Assembly: GCF_021391675.1 (NCBI RefSeq)
Contig: NZ_CP090095.1
Span: forward strand, 315,501 to 379,500
Origin: Neorhizobium galegae
GTDB lineage: Bacteria > Pseudomonadota > Alphaproteobacteria > Rhizobiales > Rhizobiaceae
DNA length: 64,000 nt
Reading direction: 5' to 3'
The translations under genes were made by a program, and so were the position numbers. The notes under the pieces were generated by a model. The model searched no databases. It was given only the letters and a program-made list of their open reading frames with translations, and was not told the DNA's origin. Below, piece after piece: positions 55,476 to 64,000 of the stretch (within the stretch, counting starts at the first letter, position 1; each line of letters starts with the position of its first letter).

Positions 55476-56270
55476 ATGGACATGAGGCAAGTCATCGACC
55501 TGCTCGTCAATCGCCTGAACGGCCTGATGCCGCGCCACGCGATCGTGCTCGGCTCCGGCCTCGGTTCGCTGGTGGACCAGGTAACGGAGGCTGTCCGCAT
55601 CCCTTATGGCGCGCTGGAGGGCTTTCCTGTGAGCGGCGTCACGGGCCATGCGGGCGAGATCGTCGCCGGTCATCTCGGAGCGGAGCCGGTCATCATGCTG
55701 TCCGGCCGCGCCCATTATTACGAACACGGCGACGCCAAGGTGATGCGCTTTCCGATCGAGGTGATGAAGGGCCTCGGAGTCCAGTCGCTGATCCTCACCA
55801 ACTCGGCAGGCTCTCTCAGGGAAGATATGCCGCCAGGCTCGGTGATGCAGATTTCCGACCACATCAACTATTCCGGCATGAACCCGCTGATCGGCGAGGA
55901 AGGCGACGGGCGTTTTGTCGGCATGACCACCGCCTATGATGCGGACCTCGCGCTCGACATGCGCAATGCGGCGATCCGTTGCGGCGTGCCGCTGTTTTCC
56001 GGGGTCTATATGTGGTTCTCCGGACCGAGCTTCGAGACGCCGGCGGAAATCCGCATGGCGCGCACGCTTGGCGCCGACGCGGTCGGTATGTCGACGGTAC
56101 CGGAAGTCATCCTCGCGCGCTATTTCGGGCTCAAGGTCGCAGCCGCGTCGGTCATCACCAATTTCGGCGCAGGCATGACCGGTGCGGAGCTCAGCCACGC
56201 GGAAACCAAGGACATGGCCCCCGTCGGAGGGCAGCGACTGGCGGCTATTCTGAAAGAAATGTTGGCCTGA
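55476..56270 (+). CDS. punA: Purine nucleoside phosphorylase (trimeric type)
   Basis: This 264-residue phosphorylase splits purine (deoxy)nucleosides with phosphate into base and (deoxy)ribose 1-phosphate. It belongs to the trimeric PunA/XapA family: phosphate site GSGLGS (26-31), SGRAHYYEHG, TNSAGSLREDM, base-site region MWFSGPSFETPAEIRM (Glu) and MSTVPEVILA. It starts four bases after cdd. Its sugar product feeds DeoB and DeoC, which are both encoded in this window. Confidence 0.94.
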   Translation: MDMRQVIDLLVNRLNGLMPRHAIVLGSGLGSLVDQVTEAVRIPYGALEGFPVSGVTGHAGEIVAGHLGAEPVIMLSGRAHYYEHGDAKVMRFPIEVMKGLGVQSLILTNSAGSLREDMPPGSVMQISDHINYSGMNPLIGEEGDGRFVGMTTAYDADLALDMRNAAIRCGVPLFSGVYMWFSGPSFETPAEIRMARTLGADAVGMSTVPEVILARYFGLKVAAASVITNFGAGMTGAELSHAETKDMAPVGGQRLAAILKEMLA

Positions 56271-56338
56271 TTACACGATGTATTTCAAGCGGATACGTCC
56301 CGTGGGGTTATGCGTTGCCCGGGTGTGGCTTGCATCTA

Positions 56339-56352
56339 ATCGTTTGAACGAT
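56339..56352. promoter_or_regulatory. Palindrome upstream of deoC
   Basis: ATCGTTTGAACGAT is a perfect 6-bp inverted repeat around TG in the 213-base punA-deoC gap, 131 bases before the deoC ATG, with A/T-rich flanks. It could be an operator of a nucleoside repressor. No such regulator is encoded nearby. Confidence 0.35.
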
Positions 56353-56483
56353 AAATATGGGCGAGCCGCATGACCCAGAAATCGAACAGATTTTGACCGG
56401 ACCTGCGTCGCTTTTGAATTTACCGCGTCCCCGGCGCGCCATCGGCGCACGGTGCGGTAAGCAAGCCGGGGAGGCACTTCGAC

Positions 56484-57254
56484 ATGGAACTCCTGAGCCC
56501 GCGTGAGGCGGCAGCCTTCGCGCTATCGCTTCTCGACCTGACGAACCTGCGCGACGACTGCGACAACGCCGCGATCGAGAAACTGTGCCTGCGGTCGCAG
56601 ACGCCCTATGGCAATACGGCGGCAATCTGCATCTGGCCGCGTTTCGTCGCCCATGCCCGCCAGATCTTAGGCCCCGAACATCCGGTCCGCATCGCGACCG
56701 TCGTGAATTTTCCGTCGGGTGATCTGGCCGTCGCGACCGTGATCGAAGAGACGCGGCTGGCGATCGAGGACGGTGCCGACGAGATCGACGTGGTCATTCC
56801 CTATCGCAAGCTGCTCGCGGGCCACGAGGCCGCGGTGACCGAAATGGTCGAGGCGGTCCGCGCAGCCTGCCCCGATGCGTGCCTGAAGGTGATCCTGGAG
56901 ACGGGCGAACTCAAGGACAGCGCGCTGATCCGCCGCGGTTCCGAACTGGCGATTGCCGCCGGCGCCGATTTCATCAAGACATCGACCGGTAAGGTCGCCG
57001 TCAACGCGACGCTCGAAGCGGCCGATATCATGCTGCAGGCGATCCGGGATTCGAAAAAGCGGGTCGGCTTCAAGCCTGCCGGCGGGATATCGACTGTCGT
57101 CGACGCCGATCTCTACTTCCGGCTTGCCGAAACGATCATGGCTCCGAACTGGATCATGCCGTCCACTTTCCGCTTCGGCGCATCCAGCCTGCTTGACGAT
57201 ATTCTCGGCGTGCTGAGTGGCGGCACCACTGTCCGCGCATCAAGCGGCTACTGA
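56484..57254 (+). CDS. deoC: Deoxyribose-phosphate aldolase
   Basis: DeoC splits deoxyribose 5-phosphate into glyceraldehyde 3-phosphate and acetaldehyde. It has 256 residues in a TIM barrel. The Schiff-base lysine is in DFIKTSTGK (Lys165), the proton-relay Lys in VGFKPAGGIS, and the Asp in ADEIDVVIPY. Strong GGGGAGG precedes the ATG. A 213-base gap follows punA, so a separate promoter is possible. It is followed by deoA with a four-base spacer. Confidence 0.95.
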   Translation: MELLSPREAAAFALSLLDLTNLRDDCDNAAIEKLCLRSQTPYGNTAAICIWPRFVAHARQILGPEHPVRIATVVNFPSGDLAVATVIEETRLAIEDGADEIDVVIPYRKLLAGHEAAVTEMVEAVRAACPDACLKVILETGELKDSALIRRGSELAIAAGADFIKTSTGKVAVNATLEAADIMLQAIRDSKKRVGFKPAGGISTVVDADLYFRLAETIMAPNWIMPSTFRFGASSLLDDILGVLSGGTTVRASSGY

Positions 57255-57258
57255 CAGG

Positions 57259-58569
57259 ATGATCCCGCAGGAGATCATCCGTCGCAAACGCGACGGAAAA
57301 GTCCTCGCCGGCGACGAGATCGCGGCCTTCATTGCGGCCCTGACAAGCGAGGAAATCTCCGAGGGACAGGCGGCTGCCTTCGCCATGGCTGTCTTCTTTC
57401 GGGGCATGTCCCGCGATGAGACAGTGGCGCTCACTCTCGCGATGCGTGATTCCGGGACAGTGCTGAATTGGGACAGTCTTGGTCGGCCGGTGGCGGACAA
57501 ACACTCGACCGGCGGCGTCGGCGACAATGTCTCGCTGATGCTTGCCCCGATCGCGGCGGCTTGCGGCCTTGCTGTTCCGATGATTTCCGGCCGCGGGCTT
57601 GGCCATACCGGCGGCACGCTCGACAAGCTGCAGTCGATCCCGGGTTACAGCGTCATGCCGGACGAGGTTTTGTTCCGCAAAGTGGTAGACGAGGTTGGCT
57701 GTGCCATTATCGGACAGACGAGCGACCTCGCCCCCGCCGACCGCCGGCTCTACGGTATCCGCGATGTGACGGCCACCGTCGAATCCGTGCCGCTGATTAC
57801 CGCCTCCATCCTCTCCAAGAAACTCGCGGCCGGGCTTGGCAGCCTCGTGCTGGACGTCAAGGTCGGCAACGGCGCCTTCATGGAGAGCTTAGGTGAGGCG
57901 GAGACGCTCGCCCGCTCGCTGGTCGAGGTGGCGAATGGAGCGGGCGTGAAGACGGCTGCGCTGCTGACCGACATGAATCAGCCGCTCGCCGATGCGGCCG
58001 GCAATGCGCTCGAAATCGTCAACTGTCTCGATTTCTTGGCTGGCCTGAAGGCCGGCACGCGGCTCGAAGCCGTCGTCCTGGCGGAGGCAGCGGAAATGCT
58101 GGTTCAGGCAGGTGTGGCGCGTGACCTGTCGGAAGCCGAGGAGAATGCGCGACTGGCCCTGAGCTCCGGCGAAGCGATGGAGCGTTTCGCCCGCATGGTC
58201 CATGCGCTCGGCGGACCAGTGGATTTCTGCGAGCGGCCGGATGCCTATCTGCAGAGCGCGCCGGTGCGGTTGCGTGTGCCGGCACCGCGGGATGGATACC
58301 TTGCCGCCTGCGAGACCCGCGCCCTCGGCCTGGCCGTGGTCGAACTCGGCGGGGGCCGCAAGCGCGCGGCGGATCCGATCGATCATCGTGTCGGCATCAA
58401 TGAGCTTCTGCCGCTCGGGACGCAGGTGTCGGAAGGCGAGCCGATCGCCATGGTGCATGCGGCAAGCCGTGAAGATGCCGAGCGGATCGCCGAGGATATC
58501 GCCCGTTTCTATACGATCTCAGACGCTCCGCCCGCAGCCACGCCGGTGATCCTCAAGCGCATCGGCTGA
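57259..58569 (+). CDS. deoA: Thymidine phosphorylase
   Basis: DeoA converts thymidine and deoxyuridine to base and deoxyribose 1-phosphate. It has 436 residues. The phosphate site is KHSTGGVGD (81-89), and DVKVGNGAFM and PMISGRGLGHTGGTLDKL are family signatures. ATG 57259 begins the family sequence; the frame extends back to 57217 over the deoC end. It is cytoplasmic. Its stop is immediately next to the stop of the converging protease gene (58569/58570). Confidence 0.95.
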   Translation: MIPQEIIRRKRDGKVLAGDEIAAFIAALTSEEISEGQAAAFAMAVFFRGMSRDETVALTLAMRDSGTVLNWDSLGRPVADKHSTGGVGDNVSLMLAPIAAACGLAVPMISGRGLGHTGGTLDKLQSIPGYSVMPDEVLFRKVVDEVGCAIIGQTSDLAPADRRLYGIRDVTATVESVPLITASILSKKLAAGLGSLVLDVKVGNGAFMESLGEAETLARSLVEVANGAGVKTAALLTDMNQPLADAAGNALEIVNCLDFLAGLKAGTRLEAVVLAEAAEMLVQAGVARDLSEAEENARLALSSGEAMERFARMVHALGGPVDFCERPDAYLQSAPVRLRVPAPRDGYLAACETRALGLAVVELGGGRKRAADPIDHRVGINELLPLGTQVSEGEPIAMVHAASREDAERIAEDIARFYTISDAPPAATPVILKRIG

Positions 58570-59091
58570 TCACTGGATCAGCTTCAGGTTCCCGCCTTCC
58601 ACCTGGAAGGATTTCAGCTTCTTGAGAAAGCTCATGCCGACCAGGGTGCCGGTCAGCGCCTTGTCGCGCAGCACGAAGGCATCGACGTCCTTGACGCGCA
58701 CGCCGCCGATCTCGATCCGGTCGAGGACCACATGCGCAGCCTCGGTGCCGCCATTGGCGGTATTGACCGTGTAGCGGAAATCCAGGCCGTTGGCGCTGTA
58801 GCCCAGCTTGCGCGCAGTGCTCTCGTTGATTGCCACCAGGGACGCCCCGGTATCGACGAGGCCCTCGACGGATTTGCCGTTCATCCGGAACGTGCCGTTG
58901 AAATGTCCGCGTCCATCCGCTTCCAGCGTCACGCTGCCGGACGTCACCGAGACAGGGGTCACCTTCGCGGGCGCTTCGACAGCGGCCATCGCCTCCGGCG
59001 GATGATCGGCACGCTGGATCATCGCCGGGATCTGTGTCGCCAGCAGCGCCGCAACGGCTGCGAAAATAACGGTGCGCAGGAGCATGAACAA
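58570..59091 (-). CDS. Membrane-anchored retropepsin-like aspartic protease
   Basis: This 173-residue protein has an N-terminal membrane segment (about 5-22, LRTVIFAAVAALLATQIPAM) and one aspartic protease domain with active site VDTGAS (Asp80-Thr81-Gly82). Later elements are YTVNTANGGTEAAHVVLDRI and GMSFLKKL. It fits the TIGR02281 clan AA protease family of Proteobacteria, which works as a dimer, probably facing the periplasm. The function in the cell is unknown. It converges on deoA with no intergenic base. Confidence 0.9.
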   Translation of the reverse strand: MFMLLRTVIFAAVAALLATQIPAMIQRADHPPEAMAAVEAPAKVTPVSVTSGSVTLEADGRGHFNGTFRMNGKSVEGLVDTGASLVAINESTARKLGYSANGLDFRYTVNTANGGTEAAHVVLDRIEIGGVRVKDVDAFVLRDKALTGTLVGMSFLKKLKSFQVEGGNLKLIQ

Positions 59092-59137
59092 CCTCTCGGC
59101 ATGAACCGGATATCCGCTTCCTGCATAGCGGAGAAAT

Positions 59138-59174
59138 CATAAGAAAACGGCCCGCGAAATCTCCGCAGGCCGTT
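59138..59174 (-). terminator. Intrinsic terminator of upp
   Basis: Read on the minus strand, an 11-bp stem with one G-U pair (59164-59174 with 59146-59156) runs into TTTTCTTATGATTT. It lies about 35 bases after the upp stop. Confidence 0.8.
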
Positions 59175-59208
59175 CATTTCAAAGCTTGGTAAGTGAATTC
59201 TAAACTAC

Positions 59209-59838
59209 TTACTTGGTGCCGTACATACGGTCGCCGGCGTCACCGAGGCCAGGCACGATATAGCCTTTCTCGTTGAGATGGCTGTCGATCGAGGCCGTGT
59301 AGATCCTCACATCCGGATGGGCTGCGTGGAAGTTTGCGATGCCTTCGGGGGCTGCAAGCAGGCAGAGGAAGCGGATATTGTGCGCTCCGCGTTCCTTGAG
59401 CTTGTCCACCGCGGCGATCGAGGAATTGCCGGTCGCCAGCATCGGATCGACGACGATGATCAGCCGTTCGGCGATATCCTCCGGCGCCTTGAAGTAATAT
59501 TCGACCGGCTGCAGCGTCTCGTGGTCGCGATAGACGCCGATATGCGAGACGCGGGCCGAAGGCACCAGTTCCAGCATGCCTTCCAGAAGCCCGTTGCCGG
59601 CACGCAGGATCGAAGCGAAGACCAGCTTCTTGCCCTCGACGACCGGCGCCTGCATTTCAACGAGCGGCGTCTCGATCGTTTCCATGGTCAGTTCGAGGTC
59701 GCGGGTTACCTCGTAGCAGAGCAGCATCGAGATTTCCCGGAGCAGCCGCCGGAAACCCGCTGTCGAGGTTTCCTTCTTGCGCATGATCGTCAGCTTGTGC
59801 TGCACCAGCGGATGATCGATGACAGTGACGCCGTCCAT
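59209..59838 (-). CDS. upp: Uracil phosphoribosyltransferase
   Basis: Upp makes UMP from uracil and PRPP, the final step for uracil released by nucleoside phosphorylases. It has 209 residues, with the PRPP loop [20 protein letters not shown] near residues 131-150, the start [15 protein letters not shown] and a uracil-site segment [17 protein letters not shown] at the end. It is cytoplasmic. It is the third gene of the minus-strand group deoB-add-upp, 61 bases after add, with its own terminator. Confidence 0.97.
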   Translation of the reverse strand: MDGVTVIDHPLVQHKLTIMRKKETSTAGFRRLLREISMLLCYEVTRDLELTMETIETPLVEMQAPVVEGKKLVFASILRAGNGLLEGMLELVPSARVSHIGVYRDHETLQPVEYYFKAPEDIAERLIIVVDPMLATGNSSIAAVDKLKERGAHNIRFLCLLAAPEGIANFHAAHPDVRIYTASIDSHLNEKGYIVPGLGDAGDRMYGTK

Positions 59839-59899
59839 GAGCTTCCCCTTGTTGTTTGCCTGTCTCTTCTTTCAGGAAAAAGGCCGGTTCCGCAAGCCG

Positions 59900-60928
59900 T
59901 CAGGCGCGCATGGCCGCCTCATCCCCAGCCTCTGGCCCGCTCTGCGCGTCGAACCGGGCGATCAGCTTCGCCCTTGTCTCTTCGTCCACAAAGGCAGCTT
60001 CGATCGCCGTGCGCGTCATCTCATCGATCTCGTCATCCGGCATCCTCATGATCCCCGAGGCGATGTCGTATTCGCGGGCGAGCGAGGTGTGGAAGAACGG
60101 CGGGTCGTCGGAATTGATGCAGACCCGAACCCCGGCGGCCTTGAGGCGTTTCAGCGGGTGGCTGTCGAAATCCGGAAACACATTCAGCGCGATGTTCGAG
60201 CCCGGGCAGACCTCCAGCACGGTGCCGAGTTCGGCAAGCCGTTCCACGAGTGCCGGATCCTCGATCGCCCGGACGCCATGGCCGATCCGGGAAGGCTTCA
60301 CCAGATCGAGCGCGTCGGAAACGCTGAAGGCACCGCAGACCTCGCCGGCGTGAATAGTGAGCCCCAATCCGGCATCGCGGGCGATATCGAAGGCGCGGGC
60401 ATAGTCGGCGACGCGGCCCATGCGTTCCTCGCCGGCCATGTTGAAACCGGTCACCAGCGGGTTTTTCGCCCGCGCCGCATATTCCGCGGCCGAGATCACC
60501 CGGTCCGGGCCGAAATGCCGTTCGCCGGTCACGATGATCCGCGCTTCGATGCCAGTCTTTTCGCGTGCCGCATGGATGCCGTCGCAGATGCCGGCGAGAT
60601 AGGCGTCCGCCCCGAGCCCGATCCGGTCTCCGTGGTCGGGCGATACGATGATCTCGCTGTAGATCGTGTTGGCGGCGGCGAGTTCCAGAAGATAGGTCTC
60701 GGTCAGCAGCGCGTAGTCGTCGGCCGTTCTGAACAGGCTGGCCACTGAATCGTAGCAGACGAGAAATTCGGAAAAGTCCGACCAGACATAGGCGCCGTCA
60801 CGCAACACCTTGCTCGCATCGACGCCATATTTCCTGGCTTGGGTTGCTGCCAGTGCCGGTGGCGTGGCGCCCTCGATATGGCAGTGAATCTCGGCCTTGA
60901 GGAGGTGTCTGGTCAAAGGAAGCTCCAT
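59900..60928 (-). CDS. add: Adenosine deaminase
   Basis: This enzyme deaminates adenosine and deoxyadenosine to inosine forms. It has 342 residues. The zinc site is in [10 protein letters not shown] (His15, His17), with IHAGE (zinc His and catalytic Glu), IGHGVRAI (His) and NSDDPPFF (Asp pair). Ile18-Glu19 replaces the common Leu-Asp after HCH, as in some bacterial homologues of the adenine/adenosine type; adenine deaminase activity cannot be excluded. It overlaps the deoB end by 16 bases. Confidence 0.88.
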   Translation of the reverse strand: MELPLTRHLLKAEIHCHIEGATPPALAATQARKYGVDASKVLRDGAYVWSDFSEFLVCYDSVASLFRTADDYALLTETYLLELAAANTIYSEIIVSPDHGDRIGLGADAYLAGICDGIHAAREKTGIEARIIVTGERHFGPDRVISAAEYAARAKNPLVTGFNMAGEERMGRVADYARAFDIARDAGLGLTIHAGEVCGAFSVSDALDLVKPSRIGHGVRAIEDPALVERLAELGTVLEVCPGSNIALNVFPDFDSHPLKRLKAAGVRVCINSDDPPFFHTSLAREYDIASGIMRMPDDEIDEMTRTAIEAAFVDEETRAKLIARFDAQSGPEAGDEAAMRA

Positions 60929-62133
60929 CCGTTGGGCCCAAGCGGGATCGAGAGATGCGCGGCGATTGTTTCGGCAATGTCCGAGTAGGTCGACCTGATC
61001 CCGATCGAGCGGGAGCGGATGCCCGGCCCGAACGCCATGACCGGCACCCGCTCGCGAGTGTGGTCGGTGCCGCGCCAGGTCGGATCGCAGCCATGGTCGG
61101 CGGTGAGGATAACCAGATCGCCGGGCTTCAGCCGCCGGTGGACGTCCGGCAGGGCGCGATCGAAGGCTTCGAGCGCCGCGGCATAACCCGGCACGTCACG
61201 GCGATGGCCGTAAAGCATGTCGAAATCGACGAAATTCGTGAAGACCAGATCGCCGACGGTCGCCTCGTCCATCGCGGCAAGCGTCGCCTCCATCAGCGCC
61301 GCATTGCCGTCCGCCTTGATGACGCGCGAAACGCCCTGATGTGCGAAGATGTCGCCGATCTTGCCGATGGCATGCACCGACCGGCCGCCCCGGATCAGCC
61401 GGTCGAGCAATGTCGGCTCCGGCGGCGGCACGGAGAAGTCGCGGCGATTGCCGGTGCGCTGGAACGTAGTCGCCGTTTCGCCGAGGAAGGGCCGCGCGAT
61501 CACCCGGCCGATATTCAGCGGATCGAGCAGCACTCGAACGGTTTCGCAGAGCCTGAGCAGCCGGTCGAGGCCGAAATAGGTCTCGTGGGCGGCAATCTGG
61601 AATACGGAATCCGTCGACGTGTAGCAGATAGGCTTTCCGGTGCGGATATGCTCTTCCCCGAGCCGGGCGATGATTTCGGTGCCGGAGGCATGGCAATTGC
61701 CCAGAATGCCCGCAATGTCGCCTTCGCGGCAGATGGCATCCACCAGTTCGGGAGAGAAAGCCTCGCCTTCGGTCGGGAAATAACCCCAATCGAACATCAC
61801 GGGCGTCCCGGCGATTTCCCAATGGCCGGACGGCGTGTCCTTGCCGCGGGAAATTTCGTTGGCCGCACCGTGCAGGCCGAAGATCCGCTCCGGCATCGGC
61901 ATGCCGGCGGGATAGTCGCCGCTGGCAAGCTTGGCGATTTCCAGAAGCCCGAGCGACGACATGTTCGGCAGATGCAGCGGGCCTTCCCGGAGGCCCGCCC
62001 GGTCGCCGACGCCGGCGGCGCAGAACTCCGCGATATGCCCCAGCGTGTTGGAGCCCAGATCGCCATACTCGTCCGCATCCGGGGCACCGCCCACGCCGAA
62101 TGAATCAAGAACGAACAGGAAGGCACGCGCCAT
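60913..62133 (-). CDS. deoB: Phosphopentomutase
   Basis: DeoB interconverts (deoxy)ribose 1-phosphate and 5-phosphate, linking the phosphorylases to DeoC and to the pentose phosphate pathway. It has 406 residues and is a manganese enzyme of the alkaline phosphatase superfamily. Metal residues lie in [14 protein letters not shown] (start) and [18 protein letters not shown] (His/Asp set). It is the first gene of the deoB-add-upp unit and overlaps add. GC content and codon use match its neighbours. Confidence 0.96.
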   Translation of the reverse strand: MARAFLFVLDSFGVGGAPDADEYGDLGSNTLGHIAEFCAAGVGDRAGLREGPLHLPNMSSLGLLEIAKLASGDYPAGMPMPERIFGLHGAANEISRGKDTPSGHWEIAGTPVMFDWGYFPTEGEAFSPELVDAICREGDIAGILGNCHASGTEIIARLGEEHIRTGKPICYTSTDSVFQIAAHETYFGLDRLLRLCETVRVLLDPLNIGRVIARPFLGETATTFQRTGNRRDFSVPPPEPTLLDRLIRGGRSVHAIGKIGDIFAHQGVSRVIKADGNAALMEATLAAMDEATVGDLVFTNFVDFDMLYGHRRDVPGYAAALEAFDRALPDVHRRLKPGDLVILTADHGCDPTWRGTDHTRERVPVMAFGPGIRSRSIGIRSTYSDIAETIAAHLSIPLGPNGWSFL

Positions 62134-62245
62134 CGGTCACCCGGAAGTTTGAATATCGTCAGCCGACGGTTCTGCTGGCCGGCTCGAATCGGGATTCATA
62201 TAGCCGTGGTGACGTATTGGCAAAGGGGATAACGTCCGATGCACT

Positions 62246-62842
62246 TCAGCAATTGGTGCAGTTGACACTGTCTCCGAGGCGCTGACGGTAGAAATACTCG
62301 CGCGAAATGGTGAGGTCGCGCACCTCGCTCGGCAAAAGACCCGACATGAACATCAACAGTTCATGATGGACAGAGACTTCCGCCCGGACAAGGAAGGAAT
62401 TGGCTATGTGCATATCGGCCGGCACCTGGACCGCAGAACCGATCACATACGGCCTGCCATTCTCCTGATCCCATGACCAGGCGACGGTCGGATTGCCAGT
62501 GGCATCGAGCGCCACCCCCGTGACTTTGATGCTGAGCGTTCTGGGCGTATAGGGCGCAAAAAGACTTGCGGTCACATCCTTCATCGTCATGAGGATCGTC
62601 TTGTCGACGTTCGTTTCCCGGGTCACGAGATCGGCGATGGTGCTCGCGCTATGCGTCACCCGCTTGGAGACGCTCAGTCCGATGGTGATCTCGAAGGACG
62701 TGATATAGAGGCTGAGAAGGAGCGGCGCGATCAGGGCGAACTCCACTGCTCCGACGCCGCGCCGGTCAGCCACCAGCTGCTTGAGGCGGGTCAACACGCC
62801 CGGATATCGCTTCTGGGACTGGATCGGCTGCTCTTCCATCAC
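62246..62842 (-). CDS. TadE/TadG-type pseudopilin protein 2
   Basis: This 198-residue protein has a short basic N-terminus (VADRRG) followed by GAVEFALIAPLLLSLYITSF (about 30-50). This is the TadE-like hydrophobic segment with its conserved Glu, processed by a prepilin peptidase. The rest is a periplasmic domain, with Cys residues at the end (NCTNC). Such proteins assist Tad/Flp pilus assembly. The start overlaps the preceding TadE-like stop by four bases. Confidence 0.88.
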   Translation of the reverse strand: MMEEQPIQSQKRYPGVLTRLKQLVADRRGVGAVEFALIAPLLLSLYITSFEITIGLSVSKRVTHSASTIADLVTRETNVDKTILMTMKDVTASLFAPYTPRTLSIKVTGVALDATGNPTVAWSWDQENGRPYVIGSAVQVPADMHIANSFLVRAEVSVHHELLMFMSGLLPSEVRDLTISREYFYRQRLGDSVNCTNC

Positions 62843-63477
62843 GGATAATCCTCGGCTCGGAAGGCGGATGTTTCGACAATCAGGAAATAGTTCGGACGCC
62901 CGCCGCCCTCAGGCCGCACATTGGTGATGTAAGGCCGGATCAGATCGGTGATGACGTCCCAGCGGTAATAGGCGCGCAGCATGTTGATGCTTTTCGCGGG
63001 GCCTGGCGCATAGGCGAAGGAAGACGTGTCGAGCTCGCCGAAAGCGCTGCCGGAGGTGGAACGCGGAATTGTGGTCGGAATCAGTGCAAAGGTGGCGAAC
63101 GAACGGACATCGAGGTGAAGTTTATCGGGCGTCGCGATTTCTTCCTCGCTGCACTTGATCATGATCGATATTTCGCCGCAGAAGGCGCGGCGAAATTCTG
63201 TTCGGGTCTTGTCTGTGCCGCGATTGAGCCCATAGGTAATGTTGCCGGTCCTGAGCTTGCGCGCCATCGTGTCGACGGCATTGGCGACTAGCTGTTCTCC
63301 CGTATAGGCGATGAAGGTTTCGACGATCGCGAAGACGATCAGGAAATAGGGAATGGCCAGCAACGCGAATTCGATTGCGGCCGCACCGTCCTTGGAGCGG
63401 ACAATCCGCCGCCACGTGCCCTTGCCTCTCACCGGCATAGGCGCCTTGCTTCTGGTATCGTCATAATCCTGGCACAT
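62839..63477 (-). CDS. TadE-type pseudopilin protein 1
   Basis: This 212-residue protein has a basic N-terminus followed by DGAAAIEFALLAIPYFLIVF (about 30-50), the TadE-type segment with conserved Glu. A periplasmic domain with two Cys (RAFCGEISIMIKCSEEE) follows. ATG 63477 was chosen as the first sensible start; MPVRGKG 14 codons later is an alternative. It lies 100 bases after the pilus N-domain gene and is coupled to its paralogue downstream. Role inferred from family. Confidence 0.88.
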   Translation of the reverse strand: MCQDYDDTRSKAPMPVRGKGTWRRIVRSKDGAAAIEFALLAIPYFLIVFAIVETFIAYTGEQLVANAVDTMARKLRTGNITYGLNRGTDKTRTEFRRAFCGEISIMIKCSEEEIATPDKLHLDVRSFATFALIPTTIPRSTSGSAFGELDTSSFAYAPGPAKSINMLRAYYRWDVITDLIRPYITNVRPEGGGRPNYFLIVETSAFRAEDYP

Positions 63478-63577
63478 GGTTCCCGTCCGACAGCCCGGCT
63501 TGAGCGTGCCGATCCTATGGCTGGATTGTTGAGATTCCGTTGCAGCGATCGCCCGCAGTTTAACCACCTGTCCCCGA

Positions 63578-63988
63578 TCAGGGCGTAGCGGTGTTCTTGA
63601 ACTCGGCGTGCTGCTCGCAATTGGGTGTGCAGGAAAGGATGGAACGTTCCGTTTGCCGGAAGACGCGCACGGTGTTTCCCTCGTCGATCGAAACGAGGAC
63701 GCGTTCGTCGGCAATCGCATTTCCCTCGGCGTCCAGCAGCACGAGATTGGTCGTGCCGAAGCTGCGGCCGGTAAGGACGATCGTGGTGGAATCGGCAACG
63801 GTGGCATCGGCCACGTTCGAGTTGCCGACGATGACCTTGCTGACGGGCCTATCAAGTTTCAGCACGCGCGCGTGATTCATGAATACGCGCAGAAGGTCCC
63901 CCTGGTCCTGCGCCGCCGACTGCCCCGCGCCCGCGAAGACGACACCGCATATGGCGAGGAGTCGGACCATGACGCTACGGAACAGCAT
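63578..63988 (-). CDS. Pilus assembly protein, N-terminal secretin-type domain only
   Basis: This 136-residue exported protein has a signal peptide ending near residue 26 (GQSAAQ). One domain (about 30-110) of the T2SS/T3SS pilus N-terminal type follows, as found at the start of CpaC/RcpA secretins: RVLKLDRPVSKVIVGNSNVA and TTIVLTGRSFGTTNLVLLDA. The secretin barrel itself is absent, so this is a stand-alone domain. Two Cys occur near the end (SCTPNCEQ). It sits before two TadE-type genes, in a Tad locus running past the window edge. Confidence 0.9.
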   Translation of the reverse strand: MLFRSVMVRLLAICGVVFAGAGQSAAQDQGDLLRVFMNHARVLKLDRPVSKVIVGNSNVADATVADSTTIVLTGRSFGTTNLVLLDAEGNAIADERVLVSIDEGNTVRVFRQTERSILSCTPNCEQHAEFKNTATP

Positions 63989-64000
63989 TGGAGGGGCCTT

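Noticed and set aside
1..64000. CRISPR arrays, insertion sequences or prophage genes
   Set aside because: No regularly spaced repeats, transposase, integrase or phage structural motifs were seen.

Overview
The window looks like chromosomal DNA from an alphaproteobacterium of the Rhizobiaceae (Rhizobium, Agrobacterium, Ensifer or a close relative). The base composition is GC-rich. The marks of the family are a long PolA, an lpsL-type UDP-glucuronate epimerase, a phn operon whose transporter genes match the rhizobial phoCDET order, a CUCCUCC-loop small RNA of the alpha-r14 type, and a Tad-pilus locus. No insertion sequence, phage gene, CRISPR array or replication origin was recognised.

Layout. 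1-880: start of a class A penicillin-binding protein, cut by the window edge. 1-3.5 kb: seven small genes on the plus strand, one with a probable frameshift. 3.5-7.4 kb: a YbaK-like editing protein, a three-hairpin anti-Shine-Dalgarno sRNA, cspA, a candidate RNA with an orphan terminator, an M20 peptidase, a MarR regulator and a second sRNA next to polA. 7.5-10.5 kb: polA. 10.9-24.1 kb: a complete carbon-phosphorus lyase locus on the minus strand (phnG-H-I-J-K-L, a hexapeptide transferase, phnC-D-E-E2, a DUF1045 2H phosphoesterase, phnM, phnN) with divergent phnF. Its two control points are a palindrome in the phnF/phnG gap and a PHO-box-like site upstream of phnC. A 48-residue membrane protein is encoded on the opposite strand between phnJ and phnI.

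24.2-29.9 kb: an AT-rich DUF6680 gene, then gpmA, dapB, two tandem paralogous lipoproteins, glk, mgsA and mepA. 30-37.3 kb: a yejABEF peptide importer followed by a GhrA-type reductase. 37.4-45 kb: pncB, a DUF1236 protein, a stand-alone receiver, then a surface-sugar group (lpsL, FkbM methyltransferase, manC, phosphomannomutase). 45-49.5 kb: small exported proteins, a chemoreceptor paired with a di-haem peroxidase, and tRNA-Ser(GGA). 50-62 kb: a nucleoside uptake and salvage region (BMP-type ABC importer, cdd, punA, deoC, deoA on plus; upp, add, deoB on minus). 62.2-64 kb: two TadE/G-type pseudopilins and a pilus N-domain protein.

How it works together. The phn locus takes phosphonates from uptake (PhnCDE) through C-P bond cleavage (PhnGHIJKLM) to PRPP (PhnN). 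The nucleoside region imports nucleosides, releases bases, and sends the pentose phosphate through DeoB and DeoC to central metabolism. Function names rest on motifs and gene order read by eye; no database search was run.
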